From Sulfurovum sp. (GTDB taxonomy: Bacteria; Campylobacterota; Campylobacteria; Campylobacterales; Sulfurovaceae): a stretch of DNA of 8,349 bases. The notes under the pieces are model-generated. The model saw nothing but the letters and a program-made list of their open reading frames with translations, did no database searches and was not told the DNA's origin. Position 1 is the first letter of the stretch. Each line of letters starts with the position of its first letter. The stretch covers positions 1 through 8,349 of the forward strand of contig JALWME010000001.1 in NCBI GenBank assembly GCA_027083995.1, read 5' to 3'. Both the position numbers and the translations under genes were made by a program. Below, in pieces: positions 1 to 5,836 of the stretch.

Positions 1-30
1 TTATAAATAAGTGTACCATAAAAATGTCAA
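1..30 (-). promoter_or_regulatory. Possible leftward sigma70 promoter at window edge
   Basis: Read on the minus strand, 30 to 25 is a perfect TTGACA -35 box. It is followed after 17 nt by TTTATA (7 to 2), or after 18 nt by TTATAA (6 to 1), either of which could be a -10 box. It would drive a gene or RNA lying to the left of the window, divergent from nadC. A second TTGACA copy on the minus strand (41 to 36) lies exactly 11 nt behind the first, but no -10 fits it. The -10 is cut by the window edge, so this is tentative. Confidence 0.35.
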
Positions 31-90
31 GTTTTTGTCAAAGTAACTCAAATATTTCTAAAAAAAGAAAGATAAGATATAAAGAAATAG

Positions 91-99
91 TGCTATAAT
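91..99 (+). promoter_or_regulatory. Extended -10 promoter for nadC
   Basis: TG-N-TATAAT is present: TG at 91-92 and a perfect TATAAT at 94-99. No good -35 hexamer lies 17 nt upstream. That is usual for Campylobacterota, whose main sigma factor relies on the -10 box and AT-rich upstream DNA; here 55-90 is almost entirely A and T with A-runs. The predicted transcript start is around 105-108, leaving a leader of about 110 nt before nadC. Confidence 0.6.
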
Positions 100-105
100 T
101 GTGCC

Positions 106-217
106 AAATATGGTTTTATGTAGGCTGAAGTCAGCATACATCTTGGTTTACCCAGGTTGGCTGTGAATGAGATAAGCAAAAAGTATATACCTAGTCACCT
201 GATTTTAAAGGAAATAG
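106..217 (+). promoter_or_regulatory. Structured 5' leader of nadC, possible cis-regulatory RNA
   Basis: This non-coding stretch lies between the predicted transcript start and the nadC AUG. Hairpin A pairs 118-127 with 132-141 around the loop AAGT (nine pairs, one G/A mismatch). Hairpin B pairs CTTGG (142-146) with CCAGG (152-156) around TTTAC. A third possible pairing joins 154-162 to AGTCACCT (193-200) with one bulged T. It would compete with hairpin B for bases 154-156 and ends just before the ribosome binding site (AAGGA, 208-212). This resembles a leader with two alternative folds. I do not recognise it as a known riboswitch class, and it lacks the SRP RNA core motif. Regulation is inferred from structure alone. 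Confidence 0.4.
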
Positions 218-1036
218 ATGTTAAAAGAAGAGTTTTTAAAAGCCTTGGTAGCCGAAGACCTGGGAAGAGGGGATTTGTTTGCTCGTATAAGTACGTCTAA
301 ATCTATTCGTTCGTATATCATTGCTAAAAGTGACGGGGTATTTGCTGGGCAGGAGTATGTGGATGTTTTCGCTAAGATGCATGACTTGACGTTGGAGTGG
401 AATATAAAGGATGGAGACTCTTTTTCTAAAGGTCAAAAACTTTTTTTTATCTCTGGGGATTCTAAAACCATACTCTCATTAGAACGTTCTATACTGGATA
501 TGGTGCTTCATGCTTCTTCGATAGCAACACTGACAGCACAGTATGTAGATGCCATAGCAGATACAGGTGTAAAACTCCTTGATACTCGAAAAACCAGACC
601 ATTGCTTCGTGTTTTTGAAAAGTATGCAGTACGTTGTGGGGGTGGCATAAATCACCGTATGGGACTTGATGATTGTCTGATGCTTAAGGATACACACCTC
701 AAAACCATAGATGATTTGGATACTTTTATGAAAGAAGTACGTCTCAAAATTCCTTTTACTTCCAAAGTAGAGATAGAATGTGAGAGTGTAGTAATGGCAC
801 AGGAGGCTATGAAAGCTGGAGCAGACATAGTGATGTGTGACAACATGAGTCTGGAACAAACAAGAGATGTGGTAAGATATAGAGATGCAAACTATCCGCA
901 TATTTTACTAGAAGCCAGTGGAAATGTTACATTGGATACTATAAGAGAAATTGCACAAACAGGCGTAGATGCAATTAGTTCGGGTTCAGTGATACATCAG
1001 GCAAATTGGATTGATTTGTCTATGAAAGTTGAGTAG
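218..1036 (+). CDS. nadC: Nicotinate-nucleotide pyrophosphorylase (quinolinate phosphoribosyltransferase)
   Basis: NadC converts quinolinate and PRPP to nicotinate mononucleotide, CO2 and pyrophosphate, the step committing quinolinate to NAD; it acts in the cytoplasm. The 272-aa length is normal for the family. Family signatures in order are EDLGRGD (13-19), the ER pair (89-90), DTRKTRPLLR (122-131), KYAVRCGGGINHR (135-147, with phosphate- and substrate-binding His146/Arg147), KDTH (157-160), VEIECES (184-190), CDNM (207-210), LEASGN (231-236) and the C-terminal SSGSVIH (254-260). The KYAVRCGGGxNHR and KDxH motifs favour NadC over its paralogue ModD, and no molybdenum genes are nearby. The ATG at 218 has AAGGA (208-212) 5 nt upstream. 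nadA is not in the window, and the gene has its own promoter and a long leader. It is intact. Confidence 0.93.
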   Translation: MLKEEFLKALVAEDLGRGDLFARISTSKSIRSYIIAKSDGVFAGQEYVDVFAKMHDLTLEWNIKDGDSFSKGQKLFFISGDSKTILSLERSILDMVLHASSIATLTAQYVDAIADTGVKLLDTRKTRPLLRVFEKYAVRCGGGINHRMGLDDCLMLKDTHLKTIDDLDTFMKEVRLKIPFTSKVEIECESVVMAQEAMKAGADIVMCDNMSLEQTRDVVRYRDANYPHILLEASGNVTLDTIREIAQTGVDAISSGSVIHQANWIDLSMKVE

Positions 1037-1047
1037 ACAAATCCAAT
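1005..1047 (+). other. Bulged 14-bp hairpin spanning the nadC stop codon
   Basis: ATTGGAT (1005-1011) and TTGTCTA (1016-1022) pair with TAGACAA (1034-1040) and ATCCAAT (1041-1047). This gives 14 Watson-Crick pairs with a 4-nt bulge (1012-1015) and an 11-nt loop. The nadC stop TAG (1034-1036) lies in the 3' arm. No U-tract follows, so it is not a standard intrinsic terminator. An mRNA 3'-end stabiliser, an RNase III site or a Rho-associated stop are the alternatives. Confidence 0.5.
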
Positions 1048-1052
1048 AATCA

Positions 1053-1078
1053 AAGTTAGAGTAATTCTAAACTAACTT
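1053..1078 (+). other. 7-bp hairpin in the nadC-nrnA gap
   Basis: AAGTTAG (1053-1059) pairs perfectly with CTAACTT (1072-1078) around a 12-nt loop. A competing inner hairpin, TTAGA (1056-1060) with TCTAA (1066-1070), uses some of the same bases. There is no U-tract. It lies 5 nt after the bulged hairpin at the nadC stop, so the 102-nt gap starts with two stem-loops in tandem. After it, 1079-1126 is AT-rich with weak -10-like hexamers (TATATT at 1090-1095, TATAGC at 1101-1106) that might start nrnA transcription. Confidence 0.35.
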
Positions 1079-1138
1079 AGAGGTACCCTTATATTTTATC
1101 TATAGCTCTATCTCATTATTTTTTATAGAAAGGTCATA

Positions 1139-2107
1139 ATGCTTATGCAAAGAGTTACTGTAGATGCAGTAAAAAAGAAGCTAGACAATGTAAATGCCAT
1201 AACCATACTGTCTCATCTTAATCCAGATGCAGATGCCTTAGGTACTGCATTGGGTATCTATGCACTGTTACGTCAAGACAGGAGTAAAAAAGTAGAAGTG
1301 GTAAATGCTTCAACGACATTACCTTTGCATCTTGATTTTTTGCCAAATTTCAAGAAGATTAAACATCGTATGGATTACAAAGACTCTTTTATTATCTCTT
1401 GTGATTGTGGTTCTATAGATAGACTGGGTTTTGATTTAAGCAAAAGAGAGATACTCAACATTGACCATCATCAAAGCAATACACAGTACGGCAGTATCAA
1501 TGTAGTGATTCCTGAGTTTGCTTCTTCTTCACAGGTGGCATTTGCACTTTTTAATACACACTATAATGTAACAGAGCAGGCGGCGACTTGTTTTTATACG
1601 GCACTTCTTTCTGATACACGCTATTTTACTAACACATCAGTCAACAAAGAAGTATTTGGGGTAGCACAAAAATTGGTGGAGGCAGGAGCAAAGCCAGATG
1701 AAATAGCATATAACTTTACACAACGACGTCCCTTAAGCTCATTGCGTATTTTACAAAAGGCTTTAGGTTCTTTGACTTTGTACAATGATGCCAAAATAGC
1801 CATCTTGAGTGTGACACAAGAAGATATCAAAGCTACAGGAGCAAATGTGCCTGATATGGAAGGTATTGTAGATTATGCAAGATCTCTGGCTACAGTTGAA
1901 GTGGCACTTTTTGCTATGGAGCTGGAAGATGATATCCGTATATCATTACGAAGTAAAAAAGTGGATGTTTTGCAAGTAGCCATTGCTTTTGGTGGTGGAG
2001 GTCATAAAGTGGCTGCAGGATTTACCTTAAAACAATGTGGATTACAGATAAGTATAGATACAATTTTAAAGAAGATAGAAGAATTAGGATTAATCAATGA
2101 GAAATAG
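1139..2107 (+). CDS. nrnA: DHH/DHHA1 phosphoesterase, NrnA-type nanoRNase / pAp phosphatase
   Basis: This is a cytoplasmic Mn-dependent phosphoesterase. Characterised NrnA proteins degrade 2-5-nt RNAs and dephosphorylate 3'-phosphoadenosine 5'-phosphate (pAp), replacing Orn and CysQ where those are missing. All metal-binding motifs are visible in the 322 residues: HLNPDADALG (26-35; His26, Asp30, Asp32), CDCG (88-91; Asp89), DHH (109-111) and SDTRYF (158-163; Asp159). The C-terminal DHHA1 domain carries the substrate-binding GGGGHKVAAGF (285-295). The ATG at 1139 has AGAAAGG (1127-1133) 5 nt upstream; an alternative ATG at 1145 is less well spaced. The end overlaps the next gene by 11 nt, implying translational coupling. 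DHH fold and catalytic competence are secure. The exact substrate (nanoRNA, pAp or a cyclic dinucleotide product such as pApA) cannot be told from sequence. Confidence 0.85.
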   Translation: MLMQRVTVDAVKKKLDNVNAITILSHLNPDADALGTALGIYALLRQDRSKKVEVVNASTTLPLHLDFLPNFKKIKHRMDYKDSFIISCDCGSIDRLGFDLSKREILNIDHHQSNTQYGSINVVIPEFASSSQVAFALFNTHYNVTEQAATCFYTALLSDTRYFTNTSVNKEVFGVAQKLVEAGAKPDEIAYNFTQRRPLSSLRILQKALGSLTLYNDAKIAILSVTQEDIKATGANVPDMEGIVDYARSLATVEVALFAMELEDDIRISLRSKKVDVLQVAIAFGGGGHKVAAGFTLKQCGLQISIDTILKKIEELGLINEK

Positions 2108-3482
2108 AAAGAGTAAAAAAAGCGGAAGTAAAATAATAAGTGTCATCATACTTCTTGCACTATTTGCAGGAGCAGGGTATATCTATACTGCACCTGAGTT
2201 TGAGAGAGTTGCTCCTGTGGTACATACCCAAGATAAACTTTATTGGAACAGGACAGACCCTTTAACGCTGAAGATTTCAGACAATGTGGCACTTAAGCAT
2301 TTTGAACTTGTTTTGAGTGATGGAATGCAAAGTCTTATAGTAGGGCAGGGAGACTTTACACAAAATGCAAAAGAGCAAACACTTTTAGTCAAGTATCCAA
2401 AGTCTAAAACACTTGACCCCAAAGCAACACACCTGCTGTTAAAAGTATCTGTCAATGACAATAGTTTTTGGAATTTTTTTCAAGGTAATAAAACAGTTAA
2501 AACCATAGATATAAACGTAGACTATAAACGACCAAATATTAATGTGCTTTCAAATTCATACAGTATCACACAGGGAGGCTCTGCTTTAGTCGTATTTCAG
2601 GCCAATGACGATAACTTAGATGAACTCTATATACAAGCAGGTGACAGGAAGTTTCAAGTGCAGCCGTATAAAAAAGAGGGTTACTACGCAGCACTTGTAG
2701 CATGGCCTTTTAACAAAACAGACTTTAAGGCTAAAATTATCGCAACCGACAGTGCTAAAAATAAAAGGGTCACAGAGATACCTTTTTATCTGAAAAATCG
2801 TAAATACAGGGTTTCCTGGATTAAAGCAAAAGATAAGTTTATAGATGGAAAAATCACAGATTTGGCATCAAGCGATCCTGAATATGCAGGGATAGATGAT
2901 AAGTTGGACAAACTTAGAGCTATCAATGAGACAATGCGTTTAAAAAATGAAGACCTCATTCATTCCTTAAGTAAAAAAATAGAAACCAGTATGTTGGATA
3001 GTTGGAAAATACACAAGTTTTATCCACTTAAAAACGGTGCAAAAGTAGCAAGTTATGGAGATGAAAGGCACTACTATTATCACTCTAAAGGCAATGAGGT
3101 TTCTAAGTCTTACCATGTCGGATATGACTTAGCCAGCACAAAAATGGCTGTGATTAAGACGTCTAATGCAGGGAAAGTAGTCTATGCAGATGAAAATGGT
3201 ATTTATGGGAATATGCCAATGATTAATCATGGTTTAGGGCTATATTCACTCTATGGACACTGTTCACAGCTTCTTGTCAAGGAGGGTGATGAGGTGCAAG
3301 CAGGTCAATCTATAGCAAAAACAGGTACATCTGGTCTAGCCCTTGGAGACCATTTGCATTTTGGAATTTTGGTGCAAGGGGTAGAGGTGAGACCTGTTGA
3401 ATGGTTTGATACAAATTGGATTAAGACAAACATAGATGATGTGTTTAAAGTTGCTGATAAAATTATTGTGGGTAAGCAGTAG
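2097..3482 (+). CDS. Membrane-anchored M23 (LytM-type) metallopeptidase
   Basis: This is a 461-aa envelope protein predicted to cut peptide cross-links in peptidoglycan. A basic N-terminus (residues 1-12) precedes one hydrophobic segment (about 13-30) with no lipobox, so it is probably an inner-membrane anchor facing the periplasm. A beta-rich region (about 45-235, probably Ig-like) and a charged, possibly helical stretch (about 260-300) lead to the C-terminal M23 domain (about 310-440). The zinc site is complete: His340 and Asp344 (HVGYD) with His421, plus catalytic His387 (YGH) and His419 (HLHF at 419-422), so it is probably an active enzyme and not a LytM activator. AGGA (2086-2089) lies 7 nt before the ATG, inside the end of nrnA, which it overlaps. 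From memory it corresponds in position to C. jejuni Cj0131. The related H. pylori Csd proteins shape the helical cell; a shape role here is inference. Confidence 0.88.
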   Translation: MRNRKSKKSGSKIISVIILLALFAGAGYIYTAPEFERVAPVVHTQDKLYWNRTDPLTLKISDNVALKHFELVLSDGMQSLIVGQGDFTQNAKEQTLLVKYPKSKTLDPKATHLLLKVSVNDNSFWNFFQGNKTVKTIDINVDYKRPNINVLSNSYSITQGGSALVVFQANDDNLDELYIQAGDRKFQVQPYKKEGYYAALVAWPFNKTDFKAKIIATDSAKNKRVTEIPFYLKNRKYRVSWIKAKDKFIDGKITDLASSDPEYAGIDDKLDKLRAINETMRLKNEDLIHSLSKKIETSMLDSWKIHKFYPLKNGAKVASYGDERHYYYHSKGNEVSKSYHVGYDLASTKMAVIKTSNAGKVVYADENGIYGNMPMINHGLGLYSLYGHCSQLLVKEGDEVQAGQSIAKTGTSGLALGDHLHFGILVQGVEVRPVEWFDTNWIKTNIDDVFKVADKIIVGKQ

Positions 3483-3515
3483 ATTCGTCAATACACAAAT
3501 AATTCACTTTAACTA

Positions 3516-3524
3516 TGTTATACT
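3516..3524 (+). promoter_or_regulatory. Extended -10 promoter for lpxC
   Basis: TG (3516-3517), one base, then TATACT (3519-3524) form an extended -10 element in the 74-nt gap between the M23 gene and lpxC. No convincing -35 is present, as usual in this phylum. Transcription would start near 3531, giving a leader of about 26 nt. It would let lpxC-tsaB-thrB be expressed separately from the genes before it. Confidence 0.5.
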
Positions 3525-3543
3525 TACATGAATATACATTATG

Positions 3544-3548
3544 AAGGG
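3544..3548 (+). promoter_or_regulatory. Ribosome binding site that fixes the lpxC start at 3557
   Basis: AAGGG lies 8 nt before the ATG at 3557. An in-frame GTG at 3548 would add three residues, but that GTG starts on the last G of this site, so it has no room for its own ribosome binding site. LpxC proteins typically start with a short Met-x-QRT-like sequence, as MQQRT does here. Confidence 0.7.
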
Positions 3549-3556
3549 TGATAGTC

Positions 3557-4441
3557 ATGCAGCAACGAACCATCAAAAAGCCTGTTGAAGTAGTGGGAAT
3601 TGGTCTGCACAAAGGGGAGCCTATTCATTTGCGTTTAGAGCCATTAGATGTTGATGCAGGTATAGTCTTTTACCGTGAAGATTTGGCAATGAGTGTACCT
3701 CTTTCTCCTGATAGTGTTATCGATACACGTATGGCTACGGTGATTGGTAATGAGAAAGGATTTATCTCTACTATCGAACATTTCCTTTCTGCTGTATATG
3801 CGTATGGTATAGACAATTTACGTGTAACAGTAGATGGAAATGAAATGCCCATCATGGATGGTTCTTCTATTTCATTTTGTCTTTTGCTGGATGAAGCAGG
3901 TATAGAAGAACAAAATAGGTCTAAAAAAATTCTGCGTGTAAATAAAGTTGTCGAAGTACAAGAAGGGGATAAATTTGTAAAACTTTCTCCTTCTACTGCA
4001 GCTACCTTTGATTTCAAAATAGATTTTGAACACCCTGTCATCGGTGTACAAAGCGAAAGCTTTACTTTTTCAACGTATAACTTTGTAGAGGAGATAGCAC
4101 GTGCTAGAACTTTTGGTTTTGCTAAAGATATTCAGTATCTGCAAAGTCAAAATCTAGCCCTTGGTGCATCATTGCAAAATGCTATTGGGTTGGATGAACA
4201 TAAAGTACTAAACCCTGAGGGCTTACGTTTTGATAATGAATTTGTAAGACATAAAATACTAGATGCTATGGGTGATATGATGGTTTTGGGGCATAATGTA
4301 ATGGGTGCATATGAGTCTTTTGCAGGTAGCCATCACTTAAATTATAAATTGACTTCCAAACTACTTTCAGACAGTAAAAATTATGATTTTGTTGAAGTTG
4401 AAACTTTAGAGAGTAAAGCCTTTGCCAAAGCCTTTGCCTAA
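3557..4441 (+). CDS. lpxC: UDP-3-O-acyl-N-acetylglucosamine deacetylase
   Basis: LpxC is a cytoplasmic zinc enzyme that removes the acetyl group from UDP-3-O-acyl-GlcNAc, the committed step of lipid A synthesis. With the ATG start the protein has 294 residues (E. coli about 305). Visible signatures are QRT (3-5), GIGLHKGE (14-21), TIEH (72-75, general base Glu74 and zinc ligand His75), MDGSS (100-104), ARTFGF (183-188) and HKILDAMGD (232-240, zinc ligands His232 and Asp236). SHHLNYKL (258-265) follows, with His259 matching the catalytic His265 of E. coli. It has its own extended -10 promoter and overlaps tsaB by 20 nt. The last eight residues are KAFA twice, from a 12-bp tandem duplication, so its C-terminus may be four residues longer than the ancestral form. 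In E. coli, LpxC level is set by FtsH acting on the C-terminus; whether that applies here is unknown. Confidence 0.95.
   Translation: MQQRTIKKPVEVVGIGLHKGEPIHLRLEPLDVDAGIVFYREDLAMSVPLSPDSVIDTRMATVIGNEKGFISTIEHFLSAVYAYGIDNLRVTVDGNEMPIMDGSSISFCLLLDEAGIEEQNRSKKILRVNKVVEVQEGDKFVKLSPSTAATFDFKIDFEHPVIGVQSESFTFSTYNFVEEIARARTFGFAKDIQYLQSQNLALGASLQNAIGLDEHKVLNPEGLRFDNEFVRHKILDAMGDMMVLGHNVMGAYESFAGSHHLNYKLTSKLLSDSKNYDFVEVETLESKAFAKAFA
4415..4438 (+). repeat. 12-bp perfect tandem duplication at the lpxC/tsaB overlap
   Basis: AAAGCCTTTGCC occurs twice in direct succession (4415-4426 and 4427-4438), ending at the lpxC stop TAA (4439-4441). In the lpxC frame it adds a second KAFA. In the tsaB frame it supplies two candidate TTG start codons (4422 and 4434), so the unit changes both proteins without shifting either frame. 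Confidence 0.9.
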
Positions 4442-4904
4442 AGTTACTCTGCTTATTATACCTATAGCTTCTCCTCTTCTTTTGGGTGTGTATGAAGAGG
4501 ATACGCTTATTAAAACAATGCATACAGACAAAAAGACCTCTGTAGTGCTTGTACCTATGATAAAAGAGTGCTTAGATAGCTATAATGTTGAAAAGATTAT
4601 CTATACACGCGGTCCTGGCTCCTATATGGCGATAAAGCTTACCTATATTATCTTGAAAAGCATAGAAATACTGCGGGGTATAAAGTGTTTTGGCTGTAGT
4701 GGTTTTGCAGTAAATGATAACCAACCTATCAAAGCCATAGGAAATCTCTATTTTATCAAGGAAAAAGAGACTATAATAACAAAAAAATATGAACAGCCAA
4801 AAAACGCAGATAGAGCAAAAGAAAGTTTTGCATTACCTCAAAGTATTCATGATCTAAAGCTTGATGAAGAGTCAACCCCTGAGTATAGTCTGCCAGCTGT
4901 TTAG
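4422..4904 (+). CDS. tsaB: Short, divergent TsaB-like protein (t6A tRNA modification)
   Basis: TsaB is the catalytically inactive partner of TsaD (with TsaE) in transferring threonylcarbamoyl to A37 of ANN-decoding tRNAs. Support here is RGPGSY (63-68), matching the family's GPGSF signature, followed by a helix (about 70-85) and the [10 protein letters not shown] strand region (86-95), as in the ASKHA-fold N-terminal domain of TsaB. The Asp-Thr-Ser motif that normally follows the first beta strand is absent: residues 9-22 read [14 protein letters not shown]. At 160 aa it is much shorter than typical TsaB (about 220-230), and its C-terminal part (about 112-160) is charged and unlike the usual second domain. 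There is no ATG near the beginning; TTG at 4422 with weak TAGAGAG (4407-4413), or TTG at 4434, are the candidate starts. It overlaps lpxC and lies 14 nt before thrB. From memory C. jejuni Cj0133 and H. pylori HP1051 hold the same position. Confidence 0.65.
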   Translation: MPKPLPKVTLLIIPIASPLLLGVYEEDTLIKTMHTDKKTSVVLVPMIKECLDSYNVEKIIYTRGPGSYMAIKLTYIILKSIEILRGIKCFGCSGFAVNDNQPIKAIGNLYFIKEKETIITKKYEQPKNADRAKESFALPQSIHDLKLDEESTPEYSLPAV

Positions 4905-4918
4905 AATGGATAAATAGT

Positions 4919-5800
4919 ATGTTTGTATCTGTGCCAGCCACATCAGCAAATTTAGGACCTGGATTTGATACGCTTGGATTGGCAGTTGATTTAAGAAATG
5001 AAATCACTGTTACACCTTCAAAATTTTTGAGTCTCTCTACGCATGGTGAAGGCAGTCAAAACCCCAGAATTAAAAAAAATTCACTTTTTTTGAGTATCTT
5101 TAATGAAAATTATAAAAAACTCACAGGCAGAGAAGATAATTTTAGATTTGAGTTTCATAATCGTATTCCAATTTCACGGGGGTTAGGCTCTTCTTCTGCT
5201 GTGATAGTGGCAGCACTTTCAGGGGCGTATACAGCAGCAGATAGAAAATACAATAAAAGAGAGATTTTGAATCTTGCATTACGTTATGAGTATCACCCAG
5301 ACAATATCACTTCTGCTGTGATGGGGGGGTTTAATGTTTCATGTGTAGAGGGCGATAGGGTATATAGTAAAAAAAGACGTCTGCCTGAGTACCTAAGAGC
5401 AGTAGTCGTTGTGCCTAATCGCACCATTTCTACGGCAAAGTCCAGGACGATACTGCCTAAAATGTATAGAAAAGAAGAGACGGTATATTCTCTCTCTAGG
5501 TCTTCTTATATGACAGCACTCTTTATGTCGGAGTCTTGGGATTTATTACGTATTGCAGCAAAAGACAAGTTGCATCAGGCACGTCGTATGAAGATGATGC
5601 CTGAACTTTTTGATGTACAAAAGTTGGCACTTCGTCATGGTGCTTTGATGTCTACGCTTTCAGGTTCTGGGTCTACATTTTTTAATTTGGTATATGAAAA
5701 AGATGCAGATGAAATGGCAAAAGCATTACAGGCAAAATTTCCGCAATTTAGGGTTTTTAACCTCAGATTAGACAACAATGGCATCATCACTAAAAGTTAA
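4919..5800 (+). CDS. thrB: Homoserine kinase (GHMP family)
   Basis: ThrB phosphorylates homoserine with ATP to O-phosphohomoserine, the substrate of threonine synthase, in the cytoplasm. The 293-aa length fits. The three GHMP kinase motifs are present: [15 protein letters not shown] near the N-terminus (6-20), the ATP-binding glycine loop [11 protein letters not shown] (84-94) and the C-terminal LSGSGST (247-253). HPDN (126-129) and the MGGF loop (135-138) are typical of homoserine kinases. The ATG at 4919 has only a weak upstream site (TGGA, 4907-4910); the tsaB stop is 14 nt away, so coupling may help initiation. Two A/T homopolymers (A8 at 5072-5079, T7 at 5085-5091) and a G7 tract (5333-5339, coding for Gly136-Gly137) lie in the gene, all in frame. 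No other threonine genes are in the window. Confidence 0.93.
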   Translation: MFVSVPATSANLGPGFDTLGLAVDLRNEITVTPSKFLSLSTHGEGSQNPRIKKNSLFLSIFNENYKKLTGREDNFRFEFHNRIPISRGLGSSSAVIVAALSGAYTAADRKYNKREILNLALRYEYHPDNITSAVMGGFNVSCVEGDRVYSKKRRLPEYLRAVVVVPNRTISTAKSRTILPKMYRKEETVYSLSRSSYMTALFMSESWDLLRIAAKDKLHQARRMKMMPELFDVQKLALRHGALMSTLSGSGSTFFNLVYEKDADEMAKALQAKFPQFRVFNLRLDNNGIITKS

Positions 5801-5822
5801 GAGAAGTACTTAATCTCTTTTT
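5799..5822 (+). terminator. Weak terminator-like hairpin after thrB
   Basis: AAGAGA (5799-5804) pairs with TCTCTT (5814-5819) around a 9-nt loop. A run of five T (5818-5822) ends it. The stem is short with only two G-C pairs, and it begins inside the thrB stop codon. A competing TTAAG/CTTAA pairing (5797-5801 with 5809-5813) is possible. Termination would be partial at best. Its place right before the ylxR -10 box suggests a boundary between transcription units. Confidence 0.35.
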
Positions 5823-5831
5823 AGGTATAAT
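5821..5831 (+). promoter_or_regulatory. Promoter -10 box immediately before ylxR
   Basis: A perfect TATAAT lies at 5826-5831, preceded by a T-rich run and AGG. The AUG of ylxR is at 5837, only 5 nt further. Transcription starting 5-7 nt after the box would begin at or just inside the start codon, giving a leaderless ylxR mRNA or one from which only infB is translated normally. The only other initiation signal for ylxR is TTAGG (5821-5825), 11 nt away and poorly spaced. Confidence 0.5.
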
Positions 5832-5836
5832 ACGCG

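Noticed and set aside
24..98. 24-codon open frame starting at ATG 24
   Set aside because: There is no ribosome binding site, it is very A-rich, and it ends inside the nadC -10 box; it looks like intergenic sequence.
142..163. Resemblance of the nadC leader to SRP RNA (GTTTACC-AGG-like stretch)
   Set aside because: The diagnostic SRP core with its GGAA tetraloop and the GGAAGCAGCC segment is missing, so the similarity is a short coincidence.
218..1036. ModD (molybdenum-associated paralogue) as the identity of the first gene
   Set aside because: The KYAVRCGGGxNHR and KDxH motifs are those of NadC, and there are no molybdate transport genes around it.
3548..3556. GTG at 3548 as the lpxC start
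   Set aside because: It leaves no room for a ribosome binding site, while AAGGG is correctly spaced for ATG 3557, which also gives the expected LpxC N-terminus.
4772..4777. TATAAT inside tsaB as an internal thrB promoter, and another TATAAT near 4582
   Set aside because: Both are within coding sequence of an AT-rich genome, lack extended -10 or -35 elements, and lie far from the next start; chance occurrence is likely.
5072..5091. A8 and T7 runs in thrB, and a T8 run near 441-448 in nadC, as contingency loci
   Set aside because: A/T runs of this length are common in this AT-rich genome and the frames are intact; nothing marks them as variable.
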